A stretch of DNA of 9,776 nt from Clostridiales bacterium (GTDB lineage: Bacteria > Bacillota > Clostridia > Christensenellales > Christensenellaceae): positions 21,247 to 31,022 of the forward strand of contig JAHZHM010000176.1 of the NCBI GenBank assembly GCA_019420265.1, read 5' to 3'. The notes under the pieces are model-generated. The model made no database searches. It was given only the letters and a program-made list of their open reading frames with translations, and was not told the origin of the DNA. The translations under genes and the position numbers were made by a program. This document shows, piece after piece, positions 1-6,828 of this stretch. Positions within the stretch are counted from its first letter, which is position 1, and each line of letters begins with the position of its first letter.

Positions 1-8
1 TGCGCCAT
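1..8 (-). other. Possible start of a gene leaving the window (minus strand)
   Basis: A minus-strand ATG lies at 8-6, followed by GCG and the edge of the window. It is preceded, five bases away, by a purine-rich GAGGG (14-18) that could act as a ribosome binding site. A minus-strand promoter and structured leader (27-217) point toward it. Fewer than three codons are visible, so the product cannot be named. An alternative minus-strand ATG at 105 also stays open to the edge, but it has no ribosome binding site and encodes an odd, very basic peptide. Confidence 0.3.
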
Positions 9-26
9 CTTTTCCCTCTTTCCTGG

Positions 27-182
27 CTGCCCGCTGCCGGGCATATTGTTTGCTTTGCCCATCTGCCCATGCGGCAGCCGGCAAGCGTATCCGTCGGATT
101 TTCATTTTAGCGCTGCCGCAAAGCAGAAGCTGCGCCCACGCTTCCAACCCGCCCGCTCAAACCCCCGGTTTCAGCAGCGGGT
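27..182 (-). ncRNA. Structured 5' leader or small RNA, unassigned
   Basis: The minus-strand transcript expected from the promoter at 189-217 would begin near 182 and can fold extensively. A long-range closing stem pairs 174-181 with 30-37 (8 perfect base pairs). Inside it, 112-120 pairs with 70-78 (9 perfect base pairs), and the stem extends through 123-126 with 63-66. Two local hairpins compete with the closing stem: 176-181 with 152-157 (with an inner stem 167-171/159-163), and 28-33 with 38-43. The second sits just upstream of a candidate ribosome binding site at 14-18. Two exclusive folds would suit a cis-regulatory leader. The overall shape (terminal closing stem, large open region, long irregular hairpin) also recalls 6S-type RNA, but no U-tract follows. 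I do not recognise a known riboswitch consensus. The pairings are seen directly; the function is inference. Confidence 0.4.
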
Positions 183-188
183 AAAATT

Positions 189-217
189 ATTATACTATAG
201 AGCGACTATTCGCGCAA
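189..217 (-). promoter_or_regulatory. Minus-strand sigma-A type promoter
   Basis: On the minus strand a perfect TATAAT (189-194) is preceded by a 17-base spacer and TTGCGC (212-217), which matches three of the six consensus -35 bases. The surroundings are AT-rich. Initiation would fall near 182, exactly at the first base of the hairpin-forming leader, which supports this being a real start. Confidence 0.55.
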
Positions 218-425
218 TGCGGCTTTTGGAGCGGATTTTATATTTTTCGCGAAATTATTACATTTTTGTATTAATTTTTCTTTACTTTTGTAATAAAATG
301 TATTATGATGAAATTACAGCAGGAAAGCCGATCGCGATGGCTTTCGCTTCCGCCGCTGGCCTTATCATACCAAAGCCCGGCACAGATGATTTAGAAAACA
401 AGTATTTTTATTTTTTCCTCAACAC
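218..425. other. AT-rich intergenic stretch with a short palindrome
   Basis: No credible gene is visible between the leader promoter and the terminator of the CARDB gene. The only notable element is an inverted repeat at 323-345: a 7-base arm (323-329), a one-base bulge, the self-complementary octamer ATCGCGAT (331-338) and the matching arm (339-345). No U-tract follows it, so it is not an obvious terminator. It could be an operator or a transcript-end structure. A 139-residue plus-strand open frame covering 46-465 has no ribosome binding site and low-complexity composition, and I do not consider it a gene. Confidence 0.4.
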
Positions 426-456
426 AAAAAGGGCGCCCACGGGGCGCCCGCTTTTT
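426..456 (-). terminator. Bidirectional intrinsic terminator after the CARDB gene
   Basis: The palindromic octamer GGGCGCCC occurs at 431-438 and again at 442-449, giving an 8-base-pair all-GC stem with a three-base loop. A run of A (426-430) on one side and of T (452-456) on the other gives U-tracts in both directions. On the minus strand it lies about a dozen bases past the stop codon of the CARDB-repeat gene. Confidence 0.85.
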
Positions 457-461
457 GTCTC

Positions 462-2195
462 TTAGAAGTTATTGCGATCTTCAAAATCCGAAGGTTCCAC
501 TTTGGGTGCAACCTTCCGGCGCATGGCCGGCCGCTGCTCTTCCCGCGGCGTCTCTGCTGCTTCCTGCTCTGCCTCCAGATCCTCATCCTCCGCTTCCAGC
601 TCAAAATCCCGGAAATTGCCCTTGGGCTCCGGCCGCTCATAGCGCTCGGAAACCGGGGAAGCGGCAGGCGTCGGCGCAACACGCTCGACTCTCGGGCGGC
701 GCGTTTCCGGCCTTGCGGTGGAATTTTTCGGGGGCAGGCTCTTCTGGTTTTTCTTTTCCTTATTGACCAGAATGATGAGCGCAATGCCCGCCGCAACCAT
801 CAGCACAAACACAATCACCACGATCCAAATGGCTGTGCCCAGCCCGGAAGAGGCTTTCTTCTCTTCCTTGATCTCCACCGGGACATCGTTGCTGGAGACT
901 GTGATCGCCTTGCCATCCGGGTCTACCGCGCTGACTTTGAAGCGGAACACCGCATTTTCAGAGAGCTCTGCCTCTGTATTGATATCTTTTTCGCCCGGCA
1001 TCAAGACGTCGTACGTCCCCAAATTGCCCAGCGTCTCTTCCGAGACAGTGACTTCTGTGAAAATCCCCTCGCCCTGGTTCTTGAGCACCAATTTGAAGGT
1101 TACTTTTCCCGTCTGCTCATAGCTGCTTTTATCGACCGACACATCGAGCAAAAGGTCCTTCTGATAGTCCACTTCTTCTTTCTGCTCGACGGTGATCTCC
1201 ATCTCGTTGGATTGGAAAGTGTACGTCTCGCCCGAATCATCTTCGCAGGTCGCGGTGAAGGAATAAGTCTTGCTGGCTGTCAGCGTATCCGAAACATCTG
1301 CCGTCAGCGTCGCGCCCTCTTTGATGGTGGAAGTGCCCAGGGGAACAGTGTTGCCCGAGGCATCCTTGACGACCAGGTTCTTGAGATCCACGTTGCCGTC
1401 GTTTTTGATCACCAGGTTAAACTTGGCGTTTTCCCCAGCCTCTATCGTGGTGGATTCCGCGGTAGCCGCCATGGAAAGAGAGGCCGAGGACATGGTTACT
1501 TTCAGGCTCTCCATATTGCGGCTGTAGTTCTTGCCGGCCGCCGTGTATTTGAGCGTCGGCTCGACATTGATGGTCTTCATGATTGTGCCGGTATAGGTGA
1601 TGTATTTCACATCCCCCGGCGCGACGGAGAACGCCTTGCTGACGGCATTGCCGCCGTTGAGCACGGGCGCGGAAATCGTGCAGTTCTCGATAGTCGTATC
1701 GCCCTGGTTCTCCACGACAAAGGTAAACTCGACTTTGGTCTCCTTGGGGACGACGTTTTTATCGACTTTCACCGCCGTGCTGACTTTGACATTCGCCTCT
1801 TTTTTGGCAACCTTAAAGCTCTTGGAGATTTTCTTGCTCTCGCCGTTATACTCATAGCTGAGCACAACCGGGATATTCGAGCCGATCTCCGAATCCTTGA
1901 CGGTGTAGGAGTATTCTGCGGCATCCGAGTTGCCCGCGATAAAGCTGCTCCAGCTGGCAACCTGCCTATCGCCCACCGTTACCGTAACGTTGGAGACATC
2001 GTCGCCCCGGTTGCTGACAACCGCGCGCACTTTCACCTCTCCGCTGGAAGAGAGCGAAGTCGGCGAAAATTCCACCGTCATCTCCATATTGTCGCCCGCA
2101 GCTTTTGCAGACGAAGGCATCCATAAAACTCCAAAGGCCAGCACTGCCACCAGCAGCACCGCCATCATTTTTCTCATCCGAAAACTATACTCCAT
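462..2195 (-). CDS. Membrane-anchored surface protein with four CARDB/Ig-like repeats
   Basis: I see a type I membrane protein of 577 residues. A signal peptide covers residues 1-32 (basic start, hydrophobic stretch, cleavage near AKA-AGD). Four beta-rich repeats of about 100 residues follow, at roughly 37-130, 136-233, 238-338 and 347-443. Each carries the hallmark of CARDB/DUF11-like Ig folds, a hydrophobic strand then N-x-G-(D/N/E): VVSNRGD, VVENQGD, VIKNDGN, VLKNQGE. One transmembrane helix spans about 453-478. A cytoplasmic tail of about 100 residues begins basic and Pro/Arg-rich (PETRRPRVERV), turns strongly acidic (FELEAEDEDLEAEQEAAE) and ends basic. The start at 2195 is chosen because GGAGGG (2201-2206) lies five bases upstream; a Met at 2216 overlaps that site. 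The gene has its own promoter and terminator. Such domains usually mediate cell-surface adhesion or assembly. The specific role is unknown, and the long tail suggests an internal partner. Confidence 0.85.
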   Translation of the reverse strand: MEYSFRMRKMMAVLLVAVLAFGVLWMPSSAKAAGDNMEMTVEFSPTSLSSSGEVKVRAVVSNRGDDVSNVTVTVGDRQVASWSSFIAGNSDAAEYSYTVKDSEIGSNIPVVLSYEYNGESKKISKSFKVAKKEANVKVSTAVKVDKNVVPKETKVEFTFVVENQGDTTIENCTISAPVLNGGNAVSKAFSVAPGDVKYITYTGTIMKTINVEPTLKYTAAGKNYSRNMESLKVTMSSASLSMAATAESTTIEAGENAKFNLVIKNDGNVDLKNLVVKDASGNTVPLGTSTIKEGATLTADVSDTLTASKTYSFTATCEDDSGETYTFQSNEMEITVEQKEEVDYQKDLLLDVSVDKSSYEQTGKVTFKLVLKNQGEGIFTEVTVSEETLGNLGTYDVLMPGEKDINTEAELSENAVFRFKVSAVDPDGKAITVSSNDVPVEIKEEKKASSGLGTAIWIVVIVFVLMVAAGIALIILVNKEKKNQKSLPPKNSTARPETRRPRVERVAPTPAASPVSERYERPEPKGNFRDFELEAEDEDLEAEQEAAETPREEQRPAMRRKVAPKVEPSDFEDRNNF

Positions 2196-2237
2196 TCTTA
2201 CCCTCCATTCAGGCAACCCTCGCGGGGTATTTGACGA

Positions 2238-2280
2238 ATAAAAAATACCGTATTATCAGAAAACCTAATAATACGGTATT
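2238..2280 (-). terminator. Intrinsic terminator of the ilvE transcript
   Basis: A perfect 13-base inverted repeat has arms at 2268-2280 and 2244-2256 and an 11-base spacer. Read on the minus strand, the second arm runs straight into a T-rich stretch (2246-2238). The stem is AT-rich, so it is weaker than the terminator at 426-456. It lies about 70 bases past the ilvE stop codon and overlaps the start region of the next gene's promoter. Confidence 0.65.
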
Positions 2281-2309
2281 ATTCTAAACCATCCGCGCCG
2301 GATAGTCAA
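2281..2309 (-). promoter_or_regulatory. Promoter of the CARDB-repeat gene
   Basis: On the minus strand TTGACT (2304-2309) and TAGAAT (2281-2286) are separated by exactly 17 bases; each hexamer matches five of six consensus bases. The predicted start near 2274 leaves a leader of about 80 bases before the ATG at 2195. The start falls inside the first arm of the ilvE terminator, so a transcript starting here lacks half of that arm. Confidence 0.7.
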
Positions 2310-2312
2310 TTC

Positions 2313-2353
2313 AAGGCCGCATTTTTAACAAAACGTTAACCAGCGGGGGCCTT
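2313..2353 (-). repeat. Nested inverted repeat at the ilvE stop codon
   Basis: The arms AAGGCC (2313-2318) and GGCCTT (2348-2353) enclose a further GC pair and an inner stem TTAAC/GTTAA (2325-2329 with 2335-2339). On the minus strand this hairpin begins within the ilvE stop codon. No U-tract follows, so it may protect the mRNA 3' end or help termination at the repeat downstream. The inner TTAAC-GTTAA element could also be a protein-binding site just upstream of the CARDB promoter. Function is not shown. Confidence 0.4.
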
Positions 2354-3419
2354 ATTTGATCTCCTTGACCCAGCCGAATTTATCCTCGATTCTGCCATAC
2401 TGGATGCCCGTCAGCGTATCGTAGAGCAGTTTGGTCGTCTCGCCCATCTGGCCATCGCCGGGGATGATCTCCTTATCCTCCCAGAGCAGCTTGCCCACGG
2501 GGCTGACGACAGCCGCCGTGCCCGAGCCGAAGATCTCTTCCAGCGAGCCATCTTTGGATGCCTCATACAGCTCTTCCGCGGAGATTCTGCGCTCGCTGAC
2601 CGGGATGCCCATATCTTTGGCCAGCGTGATGATGGAATCTCTCGTGATGCCGGGCAGGATGCTGCCGCCCAGCGGAGGCGTTACCAGCTCGCCCTTGATC
2701 TTGAAGAAGATGTTCATCGCGCCGACTTCCTCGACATACTTGTTCTCCTTGCCATCCAGCCAGAGCACCTGGCCAAAGCCCTTTTTATGGGCAATTTCGC
2801 CGGCCAGCAGGCTGGCCGCATAGTTGCCGCCCGTCTTGTGGTGGCCCGTGCCGCCCTTGACCGCCCGGACATATTTGCTCTCGACATAGATATCCACCGG
2901 GGCCAGGCCGGAAGCGTAGTATGCGCCGGAGGGAGAAAGGATGACATACAGCAGATACTCTTCCGCCGGGCGCACGCCCACAAACGGATCTACGCCGATA
3001 TACGTCGGCCGGATATACAGCGAAGTGCCGGGGGAAGAGGGAATCCAATCCTTCTCGGTTTTGATCAGCTCATACAGGGAATTCAGGAAAAACTCGCCGT
3101 CGAAGGGCGCCATGCAGATGCGCTCTGCGGAAGTTGCCAGGCGCTTCACATTATCCCAGGGCCGGAACATGAGCACTCTGCCATCCTCTGCGCGGTATGC
3201 CTTCAGCCCCTCGAAAACCTCCTGGGAATAGTGCAGAACCGTCGCCGCAGGGGAGAGCGAGAGATTGCCATACGGCTCGATCGCCGCATGATACCAGCCG
3301 CGCTGCCCATCGCGCTTCATCATGAGCATATAGTCGGTAAAAATCCGGCCAAAGCCCAGTTTCGTCTCGTCCTTTGGCTTTTCCTTCAGAACATCTCTTT
3401 GGATAAACTCCAGTTTCAT
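2352..3419 (-). CDS. ilvE: Branched-chain amino acid aminotransferase (IlvE)
   Basis: This fold-type IV PLP enzyme transfers the amino group between glutamate and the 2-oxo acids of leucine, isoleucine and valine, the last step of their synthesis, in the cytosol. With 355 residues it matches the longer, eukaryote-like bacterial class. The PLP lysine is Lys195 in HHKTGGNYAAS. The E-V-G-A-M-N motif (Glu231) and the phosphate-binding SGTAAVVSP segment (about 299-307) are in place, and HYSQEVFEGLKAYR (about 63-76) is the usual N-terminal signature. I chose the start at 3419: AAAGGAG (3428-3434) lies eight bases from this ATG but only two from the alternative ATG at 3425. It is the last gene of the minus-strand cluster, 30 bases after the YigZ-family gene, with no promoter visible in the gap. 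All expected catalytic residues are present. Confidence 0.95.
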   Translation of the reverse strand: MKLEFIQRDVLKEKPKDETKLGFGRIFTDYMLMMKRDGQRGWYHAAIEPYGNLSLSPAATVLHYSQEVFEGLKAYRAEDGRVLMFRPWDNVKRLATSAERICMAPFDGEFFLNSLYELIKTEKDWIPSSPGTSLYIRPTYIGVDPFVGVRPAEEYLLYVILSPSGAYYASGLAPVDIYVESKYVRAVKGGTGHHKTGGNYAASLLAGEIAHKKGFGQVLWLDGKENKYVEEVGAMNIFFKIKGELVTPPLGGSILPGITRDSIITLAKDMGIPVSERRISAEELYEASKDGSLEEIFGSGTAAVVSPVGKLLWEDKEIIPGDGQMGETTKLLYDTLTGIQYGRIEDKFGWVKEIK

Positions 3420-3455
3420 TGCCATCTCTCCTTTATTTTATCAATTTTATTTCTT

Positions 3456-4118
3456 TTATTTCCCAGGCCATGAAGCTTCTCGCTCCTCTATCACCTGATA
3501 ACGCCGCTCTATCTCCACCGGCGCAGCCTTGCCCGCCGAAATTTCGCTGACGATCTTGGCCAGCCTGCCTTCCGCGCCGAAATCCGAAAAGATTGTGCCC
3601 GAGACGGCATCCGTATACTGCACCTCGCCAATCTCGTAGCCCGCAGCCAAAAGCTGCGATTCCGCCTTGCCCCAAAGCCGGAACGGGAGCTCCAGCGAAA
3701 AGACAACCCGGGGCTTATAGCAGATTTTCCGCGCCGCCTGCAAGGCCAGCGAGACGCTGGAGCCATAGGCCCGCACCAGACCGCCCGTCCCCAGCAGCGT
3801 TCCCCCGAAATATCGGGTAACGACGGCCAGGATATTCGTCAGCCCGCTGCCCCGCAGGGTTTCCAGCATGGGCATGCCTGCCGTGCCCTGGGGCTCGCCA
3901 TCGTCGCTGCACCGGGAAAATTCCCGCATCTGCCCGAAAATCATGGCGCTGCAATTATGGCTTGCATCCCAAAACTGCTTTTTCAGGCCATCCAGGATTT
4001 CCTGCGCCTGCTCCATGCTCTCTGCCGGATAGAGCCGCCCATAGAATTTGGATTTTTTGATCACCTGCTCTATGGTGCAGGGCTCCGCAATGGTCCGGTA
4101 TTCTCTTAATTCCTCCAC
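3456..4118 (-). CDS. YigZ/IMPACT family protein (YvyE-like)
   Basis: The 220-residue product belongs to the UPF0029/IMPACT family (E. coli YigZ, B. subtilis YvyE). The N-terminal domain (about 1-130) shows the family signatures SDDGEPQGTAGMPML (71-85) and VVTRYFGGTLLGTGGLVRAY (99-118). The C-terminal 80 residues match the position of the DUF1949 domain, an RNA-binding-like ferredoxin fold. Length is normal. Eukaryotic IMPACT modulates the translation-control kinase GCN2; the bacterial role is not settled. The start is GTG, supported by GGAGGG (4127-4132) eight bases upstream. It lies 35 bases after tyrS and 30 before ilvE on the same strand, so it is probably co-transcribed with both. Confidence 0.9.
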   Translation of the reverse strand: MEELREYRTIAEPCTIEQVIKKSKFYGRLYPAESMEQAQEILDGLKKQFWDASHNCSAMIFGQMREFSRCSDDGEPQGTAGMPMLETLRGSGLTNILAVVTRYFGGTLLGTGGLVRAYGSSVSLALQAARKICYKPRVVFSLELPFRLWGKAESQLLAAGYEIGEVQYTDAVSGTIFSDFGAEGRLAKIVSEISAGKAAPVEIERRYQVIEEREASWPGK

Positions 4119-4153
4119 TGCCTTTGCCCTCCGCTCGTTTGATTTTTCCCGCG

Positions 4154-5374
4154 CTATTTCACCACGATCTTATGGAACACTTTCTTTCCTTTGCGGATCA
4201 TGATCTCGCCATCCACAATATCCGCATCCGAGAGCTCGGCCAGCTCCTCGGCCACTTTCTCGCCATTGACGGAAACGCCACCGCCTGCAATGAGCCTTCT
4301 GGCCTCGCCGCGGGATTTGGTCAGCCCGGCGAGCATCATCAGGTCGATGACTTTGCTATTTTCGGCAAACTGCTCTTTGGTGATCTCCGTGCTGGGCGCC
4401 TGGCCGCCTTCTGCGCCGGCAAACAGTGTTTTGGCCGCGGCCTGAGCCTTTTTGGCCTCCTCCTCGCCGTGCACCTGGCGCGTAACCTCGTAGGCCAGCA
4501 CTTCCTTTGCCTCGTTGATCTTCTCATCCTTAAGCGCGCCCAGCCGCTCGACTTCCTCCATGGGCAGGAAAGTCAGCAGCGCCAGGCAGTTGCGGACATC
4601 CGCATCCGCGATATTGCGCCAGTATTGGTAGAACTCGTAGGGCGAAGTTTTTTCGGCATCCAGCCAGAGTGCGCCGCCCTCGGTTTTGCCCATCTTATTG
4701 CCATCGCTCTTCAGGAGGAGTGTGCAGGTCAGCCCATAGGCCTCTTTTTTCTCTTTTCTGCGGATGAGATCTGCGCCGCCCAGAATGTTGCTCCACTGAT
4801 CGTCGCCGCCCATCTGGAGCTTGCAGCCATAGCGGCGGTTGAGCTCCAAGAAGTCGTAGGACTGCATGAGCATATAGTTGAATTCCAGGAAGGTCAATCC
4901 CTTTTCCAGCCGGCGCTTATAGCATTCCGCCGTGAGCATGCGGTTGACGGAGAAGTGCGCGCCCACTTCCCGCAGAAACTCGATATAATTGAGATCCCTC
5001 AGCCACTCGGCATTATCCACCATGATGGCCTTGCCCTCGCCAAAATCCAGGAACCGGCCGATCTGTTTGCGGAACTGAGCGACGTTGTGATCGATGGTCT
5101 GCGTCGTCATCATCTTGCGCATATCGCTTTTGCCCGAGGGATCGCCGATCATGCCTGTGCCGCCGCCCAGCAGCACGATGGGCCGGTGCCCCGCCCGCTG
5201 CATATGCGCCATTGCCATCAGCGCCACAAAGTGCCCCACATGCAGGCTGTCTGCCGTCGGGTCGAAGCCAATATAGAAGGTAACTTTCTCTTTGGCCAAA
5301 AGCTCTTCCAGGCCCTCATGCGTCACCTGCTTGACAAACCCTCTCTCCTGGAGCACTTCAAATGCATTTTTCAT
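4154..5374 (-). CDS. tyrS: Tyrosyl-tRNA synthetase (TyrS)
   Basis: This class I synthetase (406 residues) activates tyrosine with ATP and charges tRNA-Tyr in the cytosol. The Rossmann catalytic domain has the HIGH motif as HVGH (45-48), preceded by the typical GFDPTADSL, the tyrosine-binding region [11 protein letters not shown] (187-197), and the KMSKS loop as KMGKT (227-231). The C-terminal S4 RNA-binding domain lies at about 343-406 ([19 protein letters not shown]). Its ribosome binding site GGAGGA (5386-5391) is built into the Gly-Gly codons at the end of the upstream aminotransferase gene, whose stop codon is five bases from this ATG. The two are therefore likely translationally coupled. 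No T-box leader, common before Firmicutes tyrS, is visible. Confidence 0.97.
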   Translation of the reverse strand: MKNAFEVLQERGFVKQVTHEGLEELLAKEKVTFYIGFDPTADSLHVGHFVALMAMAHMQRAGHRPIVLLGGGTGMIGDPSGKSDMRKMMTTQTIDHNVAQFRKQIGRFLDFGEGKAIMVDNAEWLRDLNYIEFLREVGAHFSVNRMLTAECYKRRLEKGLTFLEFNYMLMQSYDFLELNRRYGCKLQMGGDDQWSNILGGADLIRRKEKKEAYGLTCTLLLKSDGNKMGKTEGGALWLDAEKTSPYEFYQYWRNIADADVRNCLALLTFLPMEEVERLGALKDEKINEAKEVLAYEVTRQVHGEEEAKKAQAAAKTLFAGAEGGQAPSTEITKEQFAENSKVIDLMMLAGLTKSRGEARRLIAGGGVSVNGEKVAEELAELSDADIVDGEIMIRKGKKVFHKIVVK

Positions 5375-5379
5375 TTTTA

Positions 5380-6561
5380 TTAATTTCCTCCATCTGTAAA
5401 CAGCTCTCCTAAAAGCTGCATTCCTTTTTCTATTTCAGCCTCATCGGCCATTGTGTAGTTTAATCTCAGCGTATTATCATGCCCGCCCTGGGCATAAAAA
5501 TGCGTCCCGGGCACATAGGCGACTTTGCGCCCAACCGCCTCTTCGAAGAGTGCCGTGGCGTTGATGCCCTCGGGCAGCTCCGCCCAGAGGAACATGCCGC
5601 CCTCCGGCTTCACCAGCTTTGTCCCCTGCGGGAAATACTTTTCCGCCGCCGCATACATCGCATCCAGCTTGCCCGCATAATAGGCGCAGTTTGCCGCGAT
5701 GCCGTCAAAATAGGCGCCTTCCCGGATATATTCACAGACCATCTGCTGCGTCAGGTTGGAAGTATGCACATCCTGCCCCTGTTTGCCCAGGTTGAACTTG
5801 GCGATAATCTCCGCCGGCGCATAGGCCGCGCCCACCCGCAGGCCGGGCGAAATGGTTTTGGAAAAGCTCATGAGCTTGACCACCCGGTTTGCCCGGTCGA
5901 AGGATTTGATGGAAGGCTGCGCCTCCCCTGCATAGCGCAGGGCGGCATAGGGGTCGTCCTCCAGAACAATGACGCCGTATTTCTCCGCCAGAGCCGCCAG
6001 CTGTTTTCTGCGCTCTGCCGGCAGCGTGCGCCCAGTGGGGTTCTGGAAGGTTGGGATGGTGTAGATGAATTTGGGCTGATACTGCACAATCTGCTTTTCC
6101 AGCTTTTCCATGATGAGCCCGTGCTCATCCATCTCTGCCTCGATGAGATCCGCCTGATACATTTTAAACGTCTGTATGGCGCCCAGGAACGTCGGCGATT
6201 CGACGATAATGCGATCTCCGGGGTTGATAAGCGTTTTTGTCAGCAAATCGATGCCCTGGGAAGAGCCGGAAAGGATGATAAGCTCCTCTTTTTTCGGGGA
6301 AAGCCCCTCGGCCTCGAACAACTTCTGCACCTGGCCCAGCAAATCCGCCGTGCCCAGCGTGCCGCCATACTGCAAAACGCTGTCGCCCTGCTCTCGGATC
6401 AACTTTGCCGCATACCCTGCGAGCTTATCTGCAGGGAAGGTTTTGGGGGACGGGTTCCCGCCGGCAAAAGAGATGATCTCCGGATCGCCCAGCAGGGAGA
6501 AGATCGCCCGAATTGCGCTTCCCTCGACTCCATTAAACCGCTCTGCAAACAAATACTCCAC
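5380..6561 (-). CDS. PLP-dependent aminotransferase, class I/II (LysN/aromatic type)
   Basis: This is a 393-residue fold-type I aminotransferase of the group containing 2-aminoadipate aminotransferase LysN and Aro8-like aromatic aminotransferases. It should swap amino and oxo groups with glutamate or a similar donor. Visible signatures are the N-terminal [10 protein letters not shown] (30-39), the glycine-rich [14 protein letters not shown] (174-177), the PLP-ring aspartate in EDDPY (201-205), the PLP lysine Lys235 in [13 protein letters not shown], and the substrate-carboxylate arginine in NTLRLNYT (363-370). There is no GntR-type DNA-binding domain, so it is an enzyme and not a MocR regulator. 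The start is GTG, with GAGG eight bases upstream. It is the first gene of the minus-strand cluster and is coupled to tyrS. That pairing makes tyrosine or another aromatic acid an attractive substrate, but this is inference. Confidence 0.88.
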   Translation of the reverse strand: MEYLFAERFNGVEGSAIRAIFSLLGDPEIISFAGGNPSPKTFPADKLAGYAAKLIREQGDSVLQYGGTLGTADLLGQVQKLFEAEGLSPKKEELIILSGSSQGIDLLTKTLINPGDRIIVESPTFLGAIQTFKMYQADLIEAEMDEHGLIMEKLEKQIVQYQPKFIYTIPTFQNPTGRTLPAERRKQLAALAEKYGVIVLEDDPYAALRYAGEAQPSIKSFDRANRVVKLMSFSKTISPGLRVGAAYAPAEIIAKFNLGKQGQDVHTSNLTQQMVCEYIREGAYFDGIAANCAYYAGKLDAMYAAAEKYFPQGTKLVKPEGGMFLWAELPEGINATALFEEAVGRKVAYVPGTHFYAQGGHDNTLRLNYTMADEAEIEKGMQLLGELFTDGGN

Positions 6562-6612
6562 GTTTATCGCCTCGCCTTCTGATAAAAATTAAAACTTTCT
6601 CTATAAATATTT

Positions 6613-6641
6613 ATTATATCCAGTTTGCGCACCTATAGCAA
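6613..6641 (-). promoter_or_regulatory. Promoter of the aminotransferase-tyrS-yigZ-ilvE cluster
   Basis: On the minus strand a perfect TATAAT (6613-6618) follows TTGCTA (6636-6641, four of six consensus bases) at a spacing of exactly 17 bases. The start would be near 6606, leaving only about 45 bases before the GTG at 6561. That is too short for a T-box or another large riboswitch. Confidence 0.75.
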
Positions 6642-6751
6642 GAAAATTTTCCCTCGCCCGGGGCTTTGCAGCGCGCTTTTGCGCCTTGGCTTTAAATTCA
6701 CCGCTTCCTTGCCATTTTTTCCAAAAATCCCTTTTATTCAGGGCAGTTTAT

Positions 6752-6760
6752 TGTTATAAT
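6752..6760 (+). promoter_or_regulatory. Extended -10 promoter of the NifU-like/GGGtGRT operon
   Basis: TGT directly before a perfect TATAAT (6755-6760) forms an extended -10 element. No good -35 hexamer sits at the right distance; only T-rich sequence is present. The start would be near 6767, giving a leader of about 60 bases. It is divergent from the aminotransferase promoter, with about 110 bases between the two -10/-35 regions. Confidence 0.7.
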
Positions 6761-6828
6761 AGAAGCGTATCTGTTAGTTGCGCACGAAGTCTAAGACGCA
6801 CCTAGATAATTTGAAGGAGGACGTTTTC

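Noticed and set aside
1..105. Minus-strand open frame starting at the ATG at 105 and running off the edge
   Set aside because: No ribosome binding site, an extremely basic peptide, and it lies across paired segments of the leader. The ATG at 8 in another frame has better spacing to a purine-rich site.
46..465. Plus-strand open frame of 139 codons in the left spacer
   Set aside because: It runs through a structured leader, a promoter and the terminator at 426-456, lacks a ribosome binding site and has no domain-like sequence.
1212..2126. Plus-strand open frame of 304 codons opposite the CARDB gene
   Set aside because: Arg/His/Asp-rich translation without domains. The minus strand shows a signal peptide, four repeats and a transmembrane helix.
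2787..3473. Plus-strand open frame of 228 codons opposite ilvE
   Set aside because: Shadow of ilvE with no start signal or family likeness.
4124..5383. Plus-strand open frame of 419 codons opposite tyrS
   Set aside because: It mirrors tyrS almost exactly, has a His/Ala/Leu-rich composition and no ribosome binding site. The opposite strand has all TyrRS signatures, so this is a GC-bias shadow.
5479..6582. Plus-strand open frame of 367 codons opposite the aminotransferase
   Set aside because: It is the complement of a gene with complete PLP motifs and is Arg/Cys/His-rich without a recognisable domain or start signal.
6660..6720. GCGC-TTTT-GCGC hairpin between the divergent promoters
   Set aside because: Only four base pairs in a GC-rich patch; likely chance. 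No operator symmetry shared with either promoter.
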